Assembly (NCBI GenBank): GCA_003116995.1
Contig: BDSL01000051.1
Location: forward strand, 1 to 64,000
Direction: 5' to 3'
Length of the DNA stretch: 64,000 bases
DNA from: Yamagishiella unicocca
Taxonomy: Eukaryota > Chlorophyta > Chlorophyceae > Chlamydomonadales > Volvocaceae
Shown: piece after piece, positions 12,495 to 21,531 of the stretch
How the letters are laid out: each line of letters begins with the position of its first letter
How positions within the stretch are numbered: position 1 is the stretch's first letter
Made by a program: the position numbers and the translations under genes
The notes under the pieces: model-generated
The model's database searches: none
What the model was told of the DNA's origin: nothing
What the model saw: the letters and a program-made list of their open reading frames with translations, nothing else

Positions 12495-15400
12495 TCAACC
12501 CTCCACACCCTCAGCAGCCGCCAAGGATACAACGACGCTGGGCGGCGGGTGCCGGGAATTGGCCGTCGGCACGTTCATGGGCCACTCTGCATCCGCGGCT
12601 TCTGGATCGGTGTCTGGATCTGCCGCTGGGTGAGTTCGGAGCGCGGGGCTGCTAGCACGTGCAGCGGCCCCGCCCGCTTCCGCCCGCTCCCGCGCGGAGT
12701 CCTCGCCCCCGGCAGCTCGCCGCCTGTTGGCTGCCTCCCAGCCCCTCGAGCCTCGATGGCCCTGGGACACCACCCGTCGCACTGCCTTCAACAGCTTCCG
12801 CACTATGGCGTCAAAATGGGGCCGCTGCTGCGGTTCCCGCAGCATGCACGCTGCGGCGCGGCGGGGGGTGGGGGGAGAGGAAGAAAGGGCGAATCGTCAC
12901 AGGAGGAGAAGAGGCATCGGTAGTTCGAAGGCCAGGGGCGGCGGGTGGCGCGGGTACACGTCCTAGGAAGCGAAGAGAAGGAACTAGTTGGCGCGTACCG
13001 GTAGTCGGAGGGGGTGGGGTACATAGAAGATAAGCAGCAGCACAGGGCATGACGGCGGACGAGGAGGAAGAGGGTTGAGGAGGATTGAGGAGGAGGGTTG
13101 AGGTTGAGCAGTGGGGGATGACAGGTGATGGCGGCCAGCTCGAGGTGTTTTAAGGTTTTGGGGGGCGCGTCGTAGCCTCCACGACCATACGAAGGACAGG
13201 AGCAATACGACCACCAATGCACAGCGCGGCATGAGTCGGCATTGGCCGCGACGTACCCACGCCAATTTGTCGTATCGTGGGGTCCACCCCGGGCGGCCAC
13301 TCGAGCGTCAGCTCCCCCGTCACCAGCCCCACCAGCAGCTGCGCCGGGTGCAGGTTGTGGTGCGGCGGTAGCCCGGTGGCCATGTGCCACAGCAGTGCGC
13401 CGTAGCTGCGAGGTTGGGGGGGAAGCCGGTGAATCGATGTACCATAGGAGAATCGATGTACCGTAGGAGAAGAGGCGGGGGAAGGGGACAGGGAGGATAC
13501 GGGCGCATGTGATTCCTGCAATGCACGGGTTTGATAAGCCACCCCGTCATAGCCCCGGCCGCCGTCCCCTGCCGACGCGTTTGGCCACCCTCTGTCCTGT
13601 CCCTTCGAGCAAGCACCCCCCCGCACAGGCGCCCGGCTGGCACCCTACCCGGCCCCACACCTACACCTACACCCACGGACGCACCACATCAGTCGTACCC
13701 TAGCCTATCAGGTACTTTGCCTCATACGACCCATACACGCTCCCAGGCCCACCACCTGCTTGCTAGCCTCCTGCCAGATACCCTGCCTCATACGACCCCC
13801 CGCCCACCTGTATACATCCGCCGGTTGGCCGCAGCGCCCCGCCGGCACCTCAGGCGCCAGGTACGCCAGTGCCCCCCAGGCGCTGGACCGCATGTTCCGG
13901 GACAAGCCCTTTGAGGTGGCGGCCACCGGGTTGGTGAGACTGCGGAGGAGCGGCCATGAGCGGGTGGGGGGGGGGGGGTTGATAAGAGAATCCGCGAAAA
14001 AACGGGGGTGGGGGGGCGAGCGTCTGGCGCCGCTCTGCCTGGCTGGACGCTGGTGAACGGACGGACAGATCTATCGTCGAGACGTGACAGGAGCGTATAT
14101 GATGGGTTGCTGGCTTCAAACGGCGGCGTCAGCGAGGTTCCAACAGGGAACGTTACGCCAATACGGATCCCAATAAGCAACGGGGTACATCTATACGGAA
14201 GAACTCAGGGGGGTGAGATGCGTGATGCCCCTCACCCAAAGTCGGATATCTTGCAGGTGTAGGCGCGGCCGCTGAGGGTGCTGCCCTCGACGCACCCCTT
14301 GATCAGGACGTTGGCAGGCTGCGGCACGAGGAACAGAGGAGGGAGCCAGAGGTGAGGAGGGGGGAGCCAGAGGTGGGGAGGAGGGAGCCAGAGGTGGGGA
14401 GGAGGGAGCCAGAGGTGAGGAGGAGGGAGCCAGAGGTGGGGAGGAGGGAGCCAGAGGTGAGGAGGAGGGAGCCAGAGGTTGGGAGGAGGGAGCCAGAGGT
14501 GGGGAGGAGGGAGCCAGAGGTGGGGAGGAGGGAGCCAGAGGTGGGGAGGAGGGAGCCAGAGGAGGGAGCCAGAGGTGAGGAGGGGGGAGCCAGAGGTGGG
14601 GAGGAGGGAGCCAGAGGTGAGGAGGGGGGAGCCAGAGGAGGGGGTTGCGCGCTGTGTGTCGGCGCATTAGCTCCCCGGAGCGGTGCGCAGGGGGCGGAAG
14701 CGACACGCCTGTCGTTGGTACGGCTGGCATCGCGTGGCATCACTCAGGCCACACACGCAGGCAAGGCCGCACCGCACCGCACGAGACAGCACAGCACAGC
14801 GCGAGACAGCGCCGCACCGCACGGTATAGCACAGCACGAGACAGCACAGCACAGCATAGCACAACACAGCACAGTACAGTGCGGCGCAGTGCAGCACAGT
14901 ACAGCACAGTACAGCACAGTACAGCACAGTACAGCACGTGGACTGGGGCTCAGTCGCACCTTGAGGTCCCCATGCACCAGGTTGAGCGAGTGCAGGTACG
15001 CCATTCCCTGGAGCAGTGTAGGCGGGGCAACGAGGCGACGCCAATTGAGGGAATTAGAGGCAACGTCAACTGGAGGAATTAGGGGCGACGTCAACTGGAG
15101 GAATTAGAGGCGACGGGGGGCAGCATACGGTACCAGATCGTCCCCCAGGCGGATGTCAGCCCCGCCTGCTGCCTGGGGCCTGCTGCCTGGGGCCTGCTGC
15201 CTAGGGCCTGCTGCCTAGGGCCTGCTGCCTAGGGCCTGCTGCCTACGGCCTGCTGGCTAGGGCCTGCTGCCTAGGGCCCCCGGGCGCACCTCCGCCACGA
15301 ACTCGTGCCGCAGCCAGGCGGCCACCCGGCGCCCCCGGCCCCTCCACACCTGTGCAATCTCCAACGCGTTCATCAGCACGTCCCTGGACTGCCACATGGC

Positions 15401-18400
15401 GGCGGCTGTCCGCGTCTCCGGCCCATCTCCGGGGGCCCCGGAGGCGCCTGCGGCATCCCCTCCCCCGCTGGGCGCCGCTGTGATGGACGCCTGGTAGCGG
15501 CTGCGGGTGGCGTTGACTCGGGGCACGAGGGAGCGACCCAGGGCCACACGCTGCCGCTGGTGTTGCGGGAACTGGAGCTTGAGCATGTCCAGCAGCGTGC
15601 CCTGCTCGCAGTACCTGCATGTTTGCCGGGTAGGGGGGTTACAAGTTAAAAACCGGTAACTCGGGGTAGGGGGGTTACAAGTTAAAAACTGGTAACTCGG
15701 GGTAGGGGGGTTACAAGTTAAAAACCGGTAACTCGGGGTAGGGGGGGGCATAAAAGCCGTTGACGCGTAAAGGACAGGAGTTGGCGCATGGTCGGCGGAC
15801 ACCTAGTGTGTGTGTGGAGAGGGGAGGGGGTGTAGGACGGAGGAGGGAGCCAAGAGGAAACCCGTTGGTCGGCAGTAGTGATAAACAGGATTATTTACGG
15901 TAATACGACGAGGCAAAGTTTGGGACACCGGGGGGGAGGTGCACTGGTTCGCAAGGGTTAGTGTCGGGCCCGGGCGGTGCTGCTCAAGCAAGGAGATAGT
16001 GGACATCTGCAGTGGGGTGCGAATAAGTTGACGAGGCGACCTAGCAGCGCCTCCTCAGGCTCTGCGGCATGGGAGCTGCCCAGGGACCCCCCTACTGGGA
16101 GCTGCCCAGGGAAGCCCCTACTCGACAAAACCTACTCGCCAACACCACTCGGCCCTTTCGCAACCTATACTTGAGTCCCGGGGTACGGAGCTCCCTGCCC
16201 GCAGGTCTCCTAGGAGCCCCACCTGGCTGCCGCCCTGCACCACTCCCCCCCATTGCTCCCATCACTCGGATGCCCCGCAACCCGATTGCGCCTACCTTGC
16301 CCCCTCCCACACACCCTCCAGCCCGCACCCACACACACTCACTCCCCCACACCCTCCAGCCCGCACCCACACACACTCACTCCCCCACACCTTCCAGCCC
16401 GCACCCACACACACTCACTCCATCAGCACTGCTGTGAGGTAGCGGCCCGGCGCCGCGCCCATGCCGCGCAGCTCTTCCACTACACGAGAGACCTGCTCCA
16501 GGTTGCCGAATGACAACAGCCCCGATGTGTCGTCCATAGAATCCAGCTGCGCGTGTGTGGTGCCTGCGCGCATAGGCTCCAGATGCGCGCATCCGGTGCC
16601 TGCGCGCACGGGCTTGCTGGCGCGCTGCGAGTGAGGCGGCGACTGCGGCTGCGAGTGAGGCGGCGAGTGAGGCGGCGACTGCGGCTGCGAGTGAGGCGGC
16701 GAGTGCGGTCCGCAGCTCAACAACCCGTTCTGGCAGTAGCTCACCCTTCCGCGCCCGTGCGAGCATTCCTGCTGCTGCTGGTCCTGATGATCGTGATCCT
16801 GATGTTGATGCTCATCCTGATGTTGATCATGATGTTGCTGCTGCTGATGATTATGGCGATTATGGTGATGCTGCTGCTGCTGATGTTGCGGGTCCGACCC
16901 CCCGCAGGGCGCCAGCAGCGGCGATGCGGCTGGCGGACTGCCGGCGGCTTGCCCCGGCTCCCCCGCCTCGTCGGACGTTGCCATTACGGCCCAGTCGCCC
17001 ACAGACACCGCAGCGCCCGCACGCATGCCGCCAGCTGCAACGTCCCGAGTGGAAGGCAACCTAAACGTGTACGACTCCTCCGGCGTCACCAAATCAGAAG
17101 CCGCAGGGGCAGTAGCGCCCGCGGCTACAGCAGCCGTGGCAGCGGCCGTGGCAGCAGCGGCCGCGGCCGCAGCAACAGGAGCCCCGGGAAGGCGCGGCGA
17201 GGATCGAGGTGCTGGATCCATTAGCGTTGCTTCTGGAAGGCTCAGTAAGAGGGAGAAATAGTCCACGCCCGAGTCCTGGTCCACGGATCCCCGCTGCCCG
17301 AGCTCCGCCGCCTCCGCTGCCGCCCCCAGCCTGCTCGGCATGGGGTTCGTGATGTCGTCTCGCGAGGTGGCGACCACGGCACCGGCTCCCTCGCCCGCCG
17401 GGTCCCTGCTGCTGGGGAGGGCGGCGCTGCCGCCGGAGGCCGTTTGCCCGCTCGCAGAGCTGCGGCCGCCGGCTGCTCGCAGCGCCGCATCGGCGTTGGC
17501 TTCGCCGCCGACGCTCATGGCAGCCTTGCGGCTGCTGCCCAGGATTAGGCTGCGCAGGGAGCCCCCCCCGGCGCGCCTCACACCGGCCAGAACGCCGCGG
17601 TGCGAGCGGAACACCGCTGGGGGGACGTCGTTGCCTGTGGCGGTGAAGCTCGCGTACGGAGCCGGGAAGCGCAGGTGGGTCAGTCGGTGCGTGCCCGAGT
17701 TCAAGACCACCAGGGATGTTGCACCCGAATGCAGCCCAAGCCCCGGCCCCGGCCCGGGCCCTGACCCCGGCCATGGTCCGGTAGCACCGGCCGCACCGGT
17801 AGCACCGGCAGCACCGGCAGCACCGGCCGCACCGGTAGCACCGGCAGCGCCGGCCGCACCGGTAGGCTGACACGGCGCAACGTTTATGAACAGCGGCAGC
17901 ATTGTGGATGATGAATTGTAGTGCTGCCAGCCGGGCTGCCCTCGGGCGAGCGGTAAGCCCTGGCAGTGCGCCAGCAGGGGCCGCACGGCGCTGCCCTGCG
18001 CCGCTGAACTGCCCTCGCTGTTGCCGTACGCGGCAGTGACGAGCGTGGCGGTGGAGGTGTGCTCGCTGGTCGCGGTGTGAACGCTGTGGGCCAGCGCCGA
18101 AAGCGGCTCCGACAGGCCCTGCTGCTTCTGTGTGTACGCCTCTGGCCGCAGGTCCTCTGAGGACAGCACGGTGACGCACACCGAGTAGCACTGCACCAGG
18201 TTGGGGTGCGACACGATGCGCGACAGCAGCGCCTCGCGAGTGGTCAGGTGCAGCGTGTCCACGTCATCGGATACCTGCGAGGTGGGAGCGGGGGCGGGGG
18301 CGGGAGCGGGGGCGGGATCGGGATCAGGATCGGGATCGGGAGCAGGAGCAGGATCGGGAAGGGGCGCGGAGGATGGCGGATGGATGGAGTGGTATACGGC

Positions 18401-18806
18401 GGCAGGTAAGCTGGGGAATGCAGCCGGAGTGGGATGGGAGGTAGATAACAATAAAAGGGGGAGGAGGGAGGGGGACGGGCGCTGCCGGTAACCGAGTTCT
18501 CCACGCCGGACGCACGCAGACGGCGGCGCAACTTGCAAAGTGAAAACATGCACAGCATTGAACCTGGATAGTGATTTTGTCGTCACGCTCTGCGGGCTCA
18601 GCATTCCGGCTTCGATGGCCCTTGCAAAACACGGTGTCATCGCGCCCAGGGTGGCGCACCAGCAGTTTGACCGCTACGGTAGAGCCATGCCAGAAGGCGC
18701 GGAACACTCGGCCGCCCGAAGCACCCGCTCCACACGGGGGATAGCACAAGTGCACCTCCTGTAGCAACTGCCGCAGACCCACGTCGGAGCCGCCGGCATC
18801 TGCCGT
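12495..18806 (-). CDS. TKL (Raf-like) protein kinase with ~600-residue insert; N-terminus unresolved
   Basis: Identified exons in gene order: 18806-18660, 18274-16419, 15614-15350, 15007-14960, 14318-14236, 13939-13808, 13405-13257, 12850-12495, all phase-compatible, ~1011 codons. The N-lobe has a glycine-rich region (GAGASGGRVFRAFW) and STVAVKLL with the ATP-binding Lys. HPNLVQCYSV follows, then a low-complexity insert, then the hinge YLTAVLME-YCEQGTLLDML. The catalytic loop is HGDLKPANVLI (HGD in place of HRD), then KISDFGLTNPV, YLAPEV, ADVYSYGALLWHMATG and ACMLREPQQRPHFDAIV, so it is probably an active non-RD serine/threonine kinase. The insert holds Ala/Gly, Ser and His/Gln tracts. Exon 1 might instead end at 18564, but ending at 18660 gives a better join. 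A stop lies just upstream of exon 1 in frame, so further 5' exons must exist and were not found. Confidence 0.82.
14341..14641. repeat. 21-bp minisatellite, ~14 copies, kinase intron
   Basis: The unit AGCCAGAGGTGGGGAGGAGGG is repeated with small variants and one shortened copy in the intron between the HGDLK exon and the PANVLIK exon. It creates long artefactual open frames on both strands. Confidence 0.95.
14780..14938. repeat. Imperfect CAGCACAGTA-type repeat, kinase intron
   Basis: Short units built on AGCACAGTAC and AGCACAGCAC run up to about 20 bases from the 5' splice site of the HGDLK exon (exon end at 14960). Confidence 0.9.
15045..15115. repeat. Short direct repeats, kinase intron
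   Basis: A unit of about 25 bp containing GAATTAGAGGCGACG and GTCAACTGGAG occurs about three times upstream of the HGDLK exon. Confidence 0.8.
15166..15277. repeat. 15-bp minisatellite, ~7 copies, kinase intron
   Basis: The unit GGCCTGCTGCCTAGG is repeated with point variants in the same intron, about 75 bases after the exon that ends at 15350 on the minus strand. Confidence 0.95.
15629..15745. repeat. 36-bp minisatellite, ~3 copies, kinase intron
   Basis: A 36-bp unit containing GGTTACAAGTTAAAAACCGG and AACTCGGGGTAG is tandemly repeated and ends about 14 bases before the 3' splice site at 15615. Confidence 0.95.
15853..15880 (+). repeat. Short dispersed intronic element, partial copy
   Basis: Reads AGAGGAAACCCGTTGGTCGG and onwards, matching the left half of the elements in CNNM intron 3 and in a PLAC8 intron. 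It lies in the kinase intron between 15615 and 16418. Confidence 0.4.
16319..16430. repeat. ~38-40-bp minisatellite overlapping the kinase exon 2 donor site
   Basis: Three tandem units contain CCGCACCCACACACACTCAC. On the minus strand each contains GGAGTGAGTGTGTGTG, so the authentic 5' splice site (exon end 16419) is copied twice more downstream in the intron. Confidence 0.9.
16635..16712 (-). repeat. Coding repeat in kinase insert (SPPHSQPQ-type)
   Basis: Direct repeats of GCGAGTGAGGCGGCGACTGC encode alternating PPHS and QPQS blocks inside the long kinase exon. The repeat keeps the reading frame. Confidence 0.85.
16770..16892 (-). repeat. Coding His/Gln/Asp-rich tract in kinase insert
   Basis: CAG/CAT-type triplet variation gives about 40 residues that are almost all His, Gln, Asp or Asn. 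The reverse complement contains long runs of ATG/CTG triplets, which explains a hydrophobic-looking antisense frame. Confidence 0.85.
17775..17869 (-). repeat. Coding Gly-Ala-Ala repeat in kinase insert
   Basis: A 9-bp-based repeat (ACCGGCAGC, ACCGGCCGC and ACCGGTAGC variants) encodes a run of GAA and GAT tripeptides in the kinase insert. Confidence 0.85.
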
Positions 18807-20141
18807 CTGCGCACATCACGCACAGAGCATACATGGCCGCGAAGCCATCTTTAAAGAGCATACATGGCCGCGAAGCCCTACAAAAATCATTGTGTGGGAC
18901 TGCATCGGAAGGTGTGGTGCACCAAAATCGTGGCGCTATGAAGGAAGGCATGGCCTTGACAGGACACAAACAAAGCAGACTCAGTTCCTTCGGCGCACAT
19001 AGATACCATCCTGAGCTAAATGGCTGCATGCCACCCTCACCGTTGCCCAAGGACGCCATTCGACGGCCCGAGCCCAAGCATCTGCTCCTTGAAGCGACGA
19101 CAGTAACCGAACCCCAGGATGAGGGGGTACTCCTGATGCTGCTGCTGGCCAGTGCGAAAAGGTCAAATCGACCCTGGTCGATGTGAGCTGGATTGCTTCT
19201 GCAGCTGAGTCCTGTACAGCTGGGCTTCCGTGATTGCCCGAGACCGCACCAGTGGCCGGCAGTTCGGCCTGGCAATGCTCATAGTTTGAGTCACTAGCTT
19301 GAGGAGTTCCAAAGCTAGATTGGGTAGTTCCACAGCAGCGCAGCAATTTGCGCCAGGGCATCGGCGGTACGCTCAAGGCTGTGCGGCAGAGCTTACACCT
19401 CAAAACTAATTGAGCACGCGCCTAAGGCCACCATCGCTACCCATAGTGCGCTTGTCGCGGTCCTGGGCGCGACTTGGCACGCATCACGGCGAGTTACCCT
19501 GAGCACAGGCCTCACGTGTGAACAAAAAACGCTAGATAGGACTCCTTGGCTTGCTGAAAGTGGAAAGTGAGAGTTCCTAAAGGCCATGTCAAGTATCAAG
19601 TACCGGTACTGCATATGTAGGACGTGTGCATGGGAACATGTGCGGCACGGCAGACTGTACGTCTGAAGATGATGCCCACCTTCTTCCTGACATGTGAAAT
19701 ACAAGAAACGTTGATTTGCAGTGCTCTTGATACTTTGCGCAGTTAGAGGGCACATTTCGCGCAATGTGGCTTCATCGGCCCGGCGTCCGGGAAGCATTGA
19801 AACAATTCAATCGTCCAATGGATCTGGGACAAACGGTCCGCTCTCTATTGCGGCGCCGTTCGACGCAAAATGGTCGGCCGTCCGCAAAGGTCCGGGCCGA
19901 TATTCCCAAGGCCGGCTGCGAAGCGAGTGATAAGGGGAGAGGAATGTCCCACCAAATTTGAGGTAGCTACGTGTGATACGATGTGATAAGACGTACCTGG
20001 ACGTACCAGCCGGGCGAAACGAGAGATCGGTAATTGCTAGGAGAAAATACGAACGGTCTCTGCATCGCTGGGAATGGGCCCTGACAAAATAAGACTAATA
20101 ATAAGACGCCATCGGCATTCATGTGCTGCGGTGCCGCTTAG

Positions 20142-20800
20142 GTGTTGCAGTGCCCTCAAGCCCGGGCGAACCCAGGACAAGAAGAGGGCCCATGTCCGTG
20201 GCCTCACCATACAAGAGCCGGGGCTGGATCCAGCAGACGCCCTGAAGGGCACAAGAAAGCGCCGAAAGGCACAGAGACGCCGGGCGAAATCAGGACAAGC
20301 GGGAGGGCCCACTCCGATATCTCACCGTACGATAAGCCAGCGCTAACAGCCAGCAGACGCCCCAAGAGTCACAGGGAAAGGAAACCCCGCGACAAAAAAG
20401 AACAACCCAGGCACCCCAAGTCCAGTAAAACGGTGGGGGCCAGCCAGCTGCCCCGACCACCGGTACTGTCCGGTACCGACGGGATGGAGACTGAAACCCC
20501 GGCGGCCCAGGACATCAGCCACCCGAGAAAAACGCCCCACCCGAAAAGCCGCCCAGCAAAGAGGACTTCAGCACAACCCAACAAACCAAGGCCAAGAGGA
20601 CGGGGAAAACGCAAAACCGGGCAGACGGCGTCCCAGGCACACCCACCAAATACGGTCGCAGAGAAAGAAACAGAAGCGGGCACCAGGCAAGCGGACAAGC
20701 GGCCCACAAACAGCACCAGGCAGGAGCCGCTAAGGCCCTATATAGCAACCAGGCAACTGAATTTCAGCCAACGCACCGCAAGCGACCATGAACCTTAGTG
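20142..20800 (-). mobile_element. Probable 3' fragment of a decayed retroelement
   Basis: The segment is AC-rich on the plus strand and GT-rich on the minus strand, like the untranslated tail of the retroelement at 1-430. It begins with two tandem ~118-bp units, each starting near CGGGCGAA and containing AGGACAAG and GCAGACGCCC. A related copy lies at 52.65-52.90 kb (shared phrases AGCCAGCAGACGCC, GACAAAA.AGAACAA and ACGGTGGG.CCAGCCA). Open frames across it look like composition artefacts. The family assignment is inferred from similarity between copies only. Confidence 0.4.
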
Positions 20801-21156
20801 TGGTGGATGGCCCCAAAGCTAACCATAGGATGTGATTGAAACCCCGCCGCCGGGCCCTAAATTTGGCAATCGCAGTAAACTGCGCGTGAACGCGCGGCAC
20901 CAGGCGACCCCGCCCCCCAGGTGGACAAGTCACCATGGTTCTACCAATCATGTGGAGTGGACACGTGCATGCATGCTGCTGCTGATTGTTATGCTCTCTG
21001 GGCCAATAACTCAGTCTAGAGCCGAGGCAGACGGGACCGCAAGGCAATCGCCCGAGACGCCTTCAGCCAGCAATAAACAACGAGTCCGATTGTCGTACAC
21101 ATCGCTGCGCATGCTGGGCGTTGACCAAGCCGGGAGCAGTGCCCGAAGGGCTTGCA

Positions 21157-21161
21157 TTACA
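21157..21161 (-). terminator. Candidate polyadenylation signal TGTAA for the F-box/LRR gene
   Basis: TGTAA on the minus strand lies about 370 bases after the stop codon at 21532. Confidence 0.4.
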
Positions 21162-21531
21162 TCTCTGCTACACGGAGCACCACAACACGCAATCTGGAAC
21201 TGCATCAAGGACGTCTGCCGGCTTGATAAAACGCCAACGTAATCAACGATTAAAATTCCGAACTGCCTGGTGCCTGTCGGCTGCAGAGCCCGACACAATC
21301 GTCTCGCTATCTTCACCAACCTCCATACCGCACAGAACGCACACGCAAGTCATAACAGTCGATGCTTTATTGCTCGATTATACGCACTCTCGCTTCATGC
21401 TCCCTGGGACAGGCAACCCTTTCTATCCGTGCAAAGCCACGGCAACAAATATGGCGCACGATTCCCCCTCCCGCGGCGTCCTGATTGCCTCCCAGCGCTC
21501 CCCCGCCCTCACTACTCCCTTACCGCAGCCG

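Larger units (their letters stand above)
18807..21531. other. Interval upstream of kinase; no supported gene
   Basis: The missing 5' exon or exons and the promoter of the minus-strand kinase should lie here, but I found no frame that clearly joins. A 23-bp direct repeat (core GAGCATACATGGCCGCGAAG) occurs twice at 18826-18880. Repeat-derived sequence occupies about 20140-20800. Confidence 0.4.

Noticed and set aside
14191..14743. Long open frames of 146-251 codons on both strands
   Set aside because: They are translations of the 21-bp minisatellite in a kinase intron, which is open in several frames because the unit length is divisible by three.
16553..17224. Hydrophobic plus-strand frame with Leu/Met/Ile runs resembling membrane segments
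   Set aside because: It is the antisense reading of the His/Gln-rich tract in the kinase exon.
20142..20798. 218-codon plus-strand open frame
   Set aside because: It is Lys/Pro/Thr-rich, spans tandem repeat units and resembles other repeat-derived segments; no conserved protein features.
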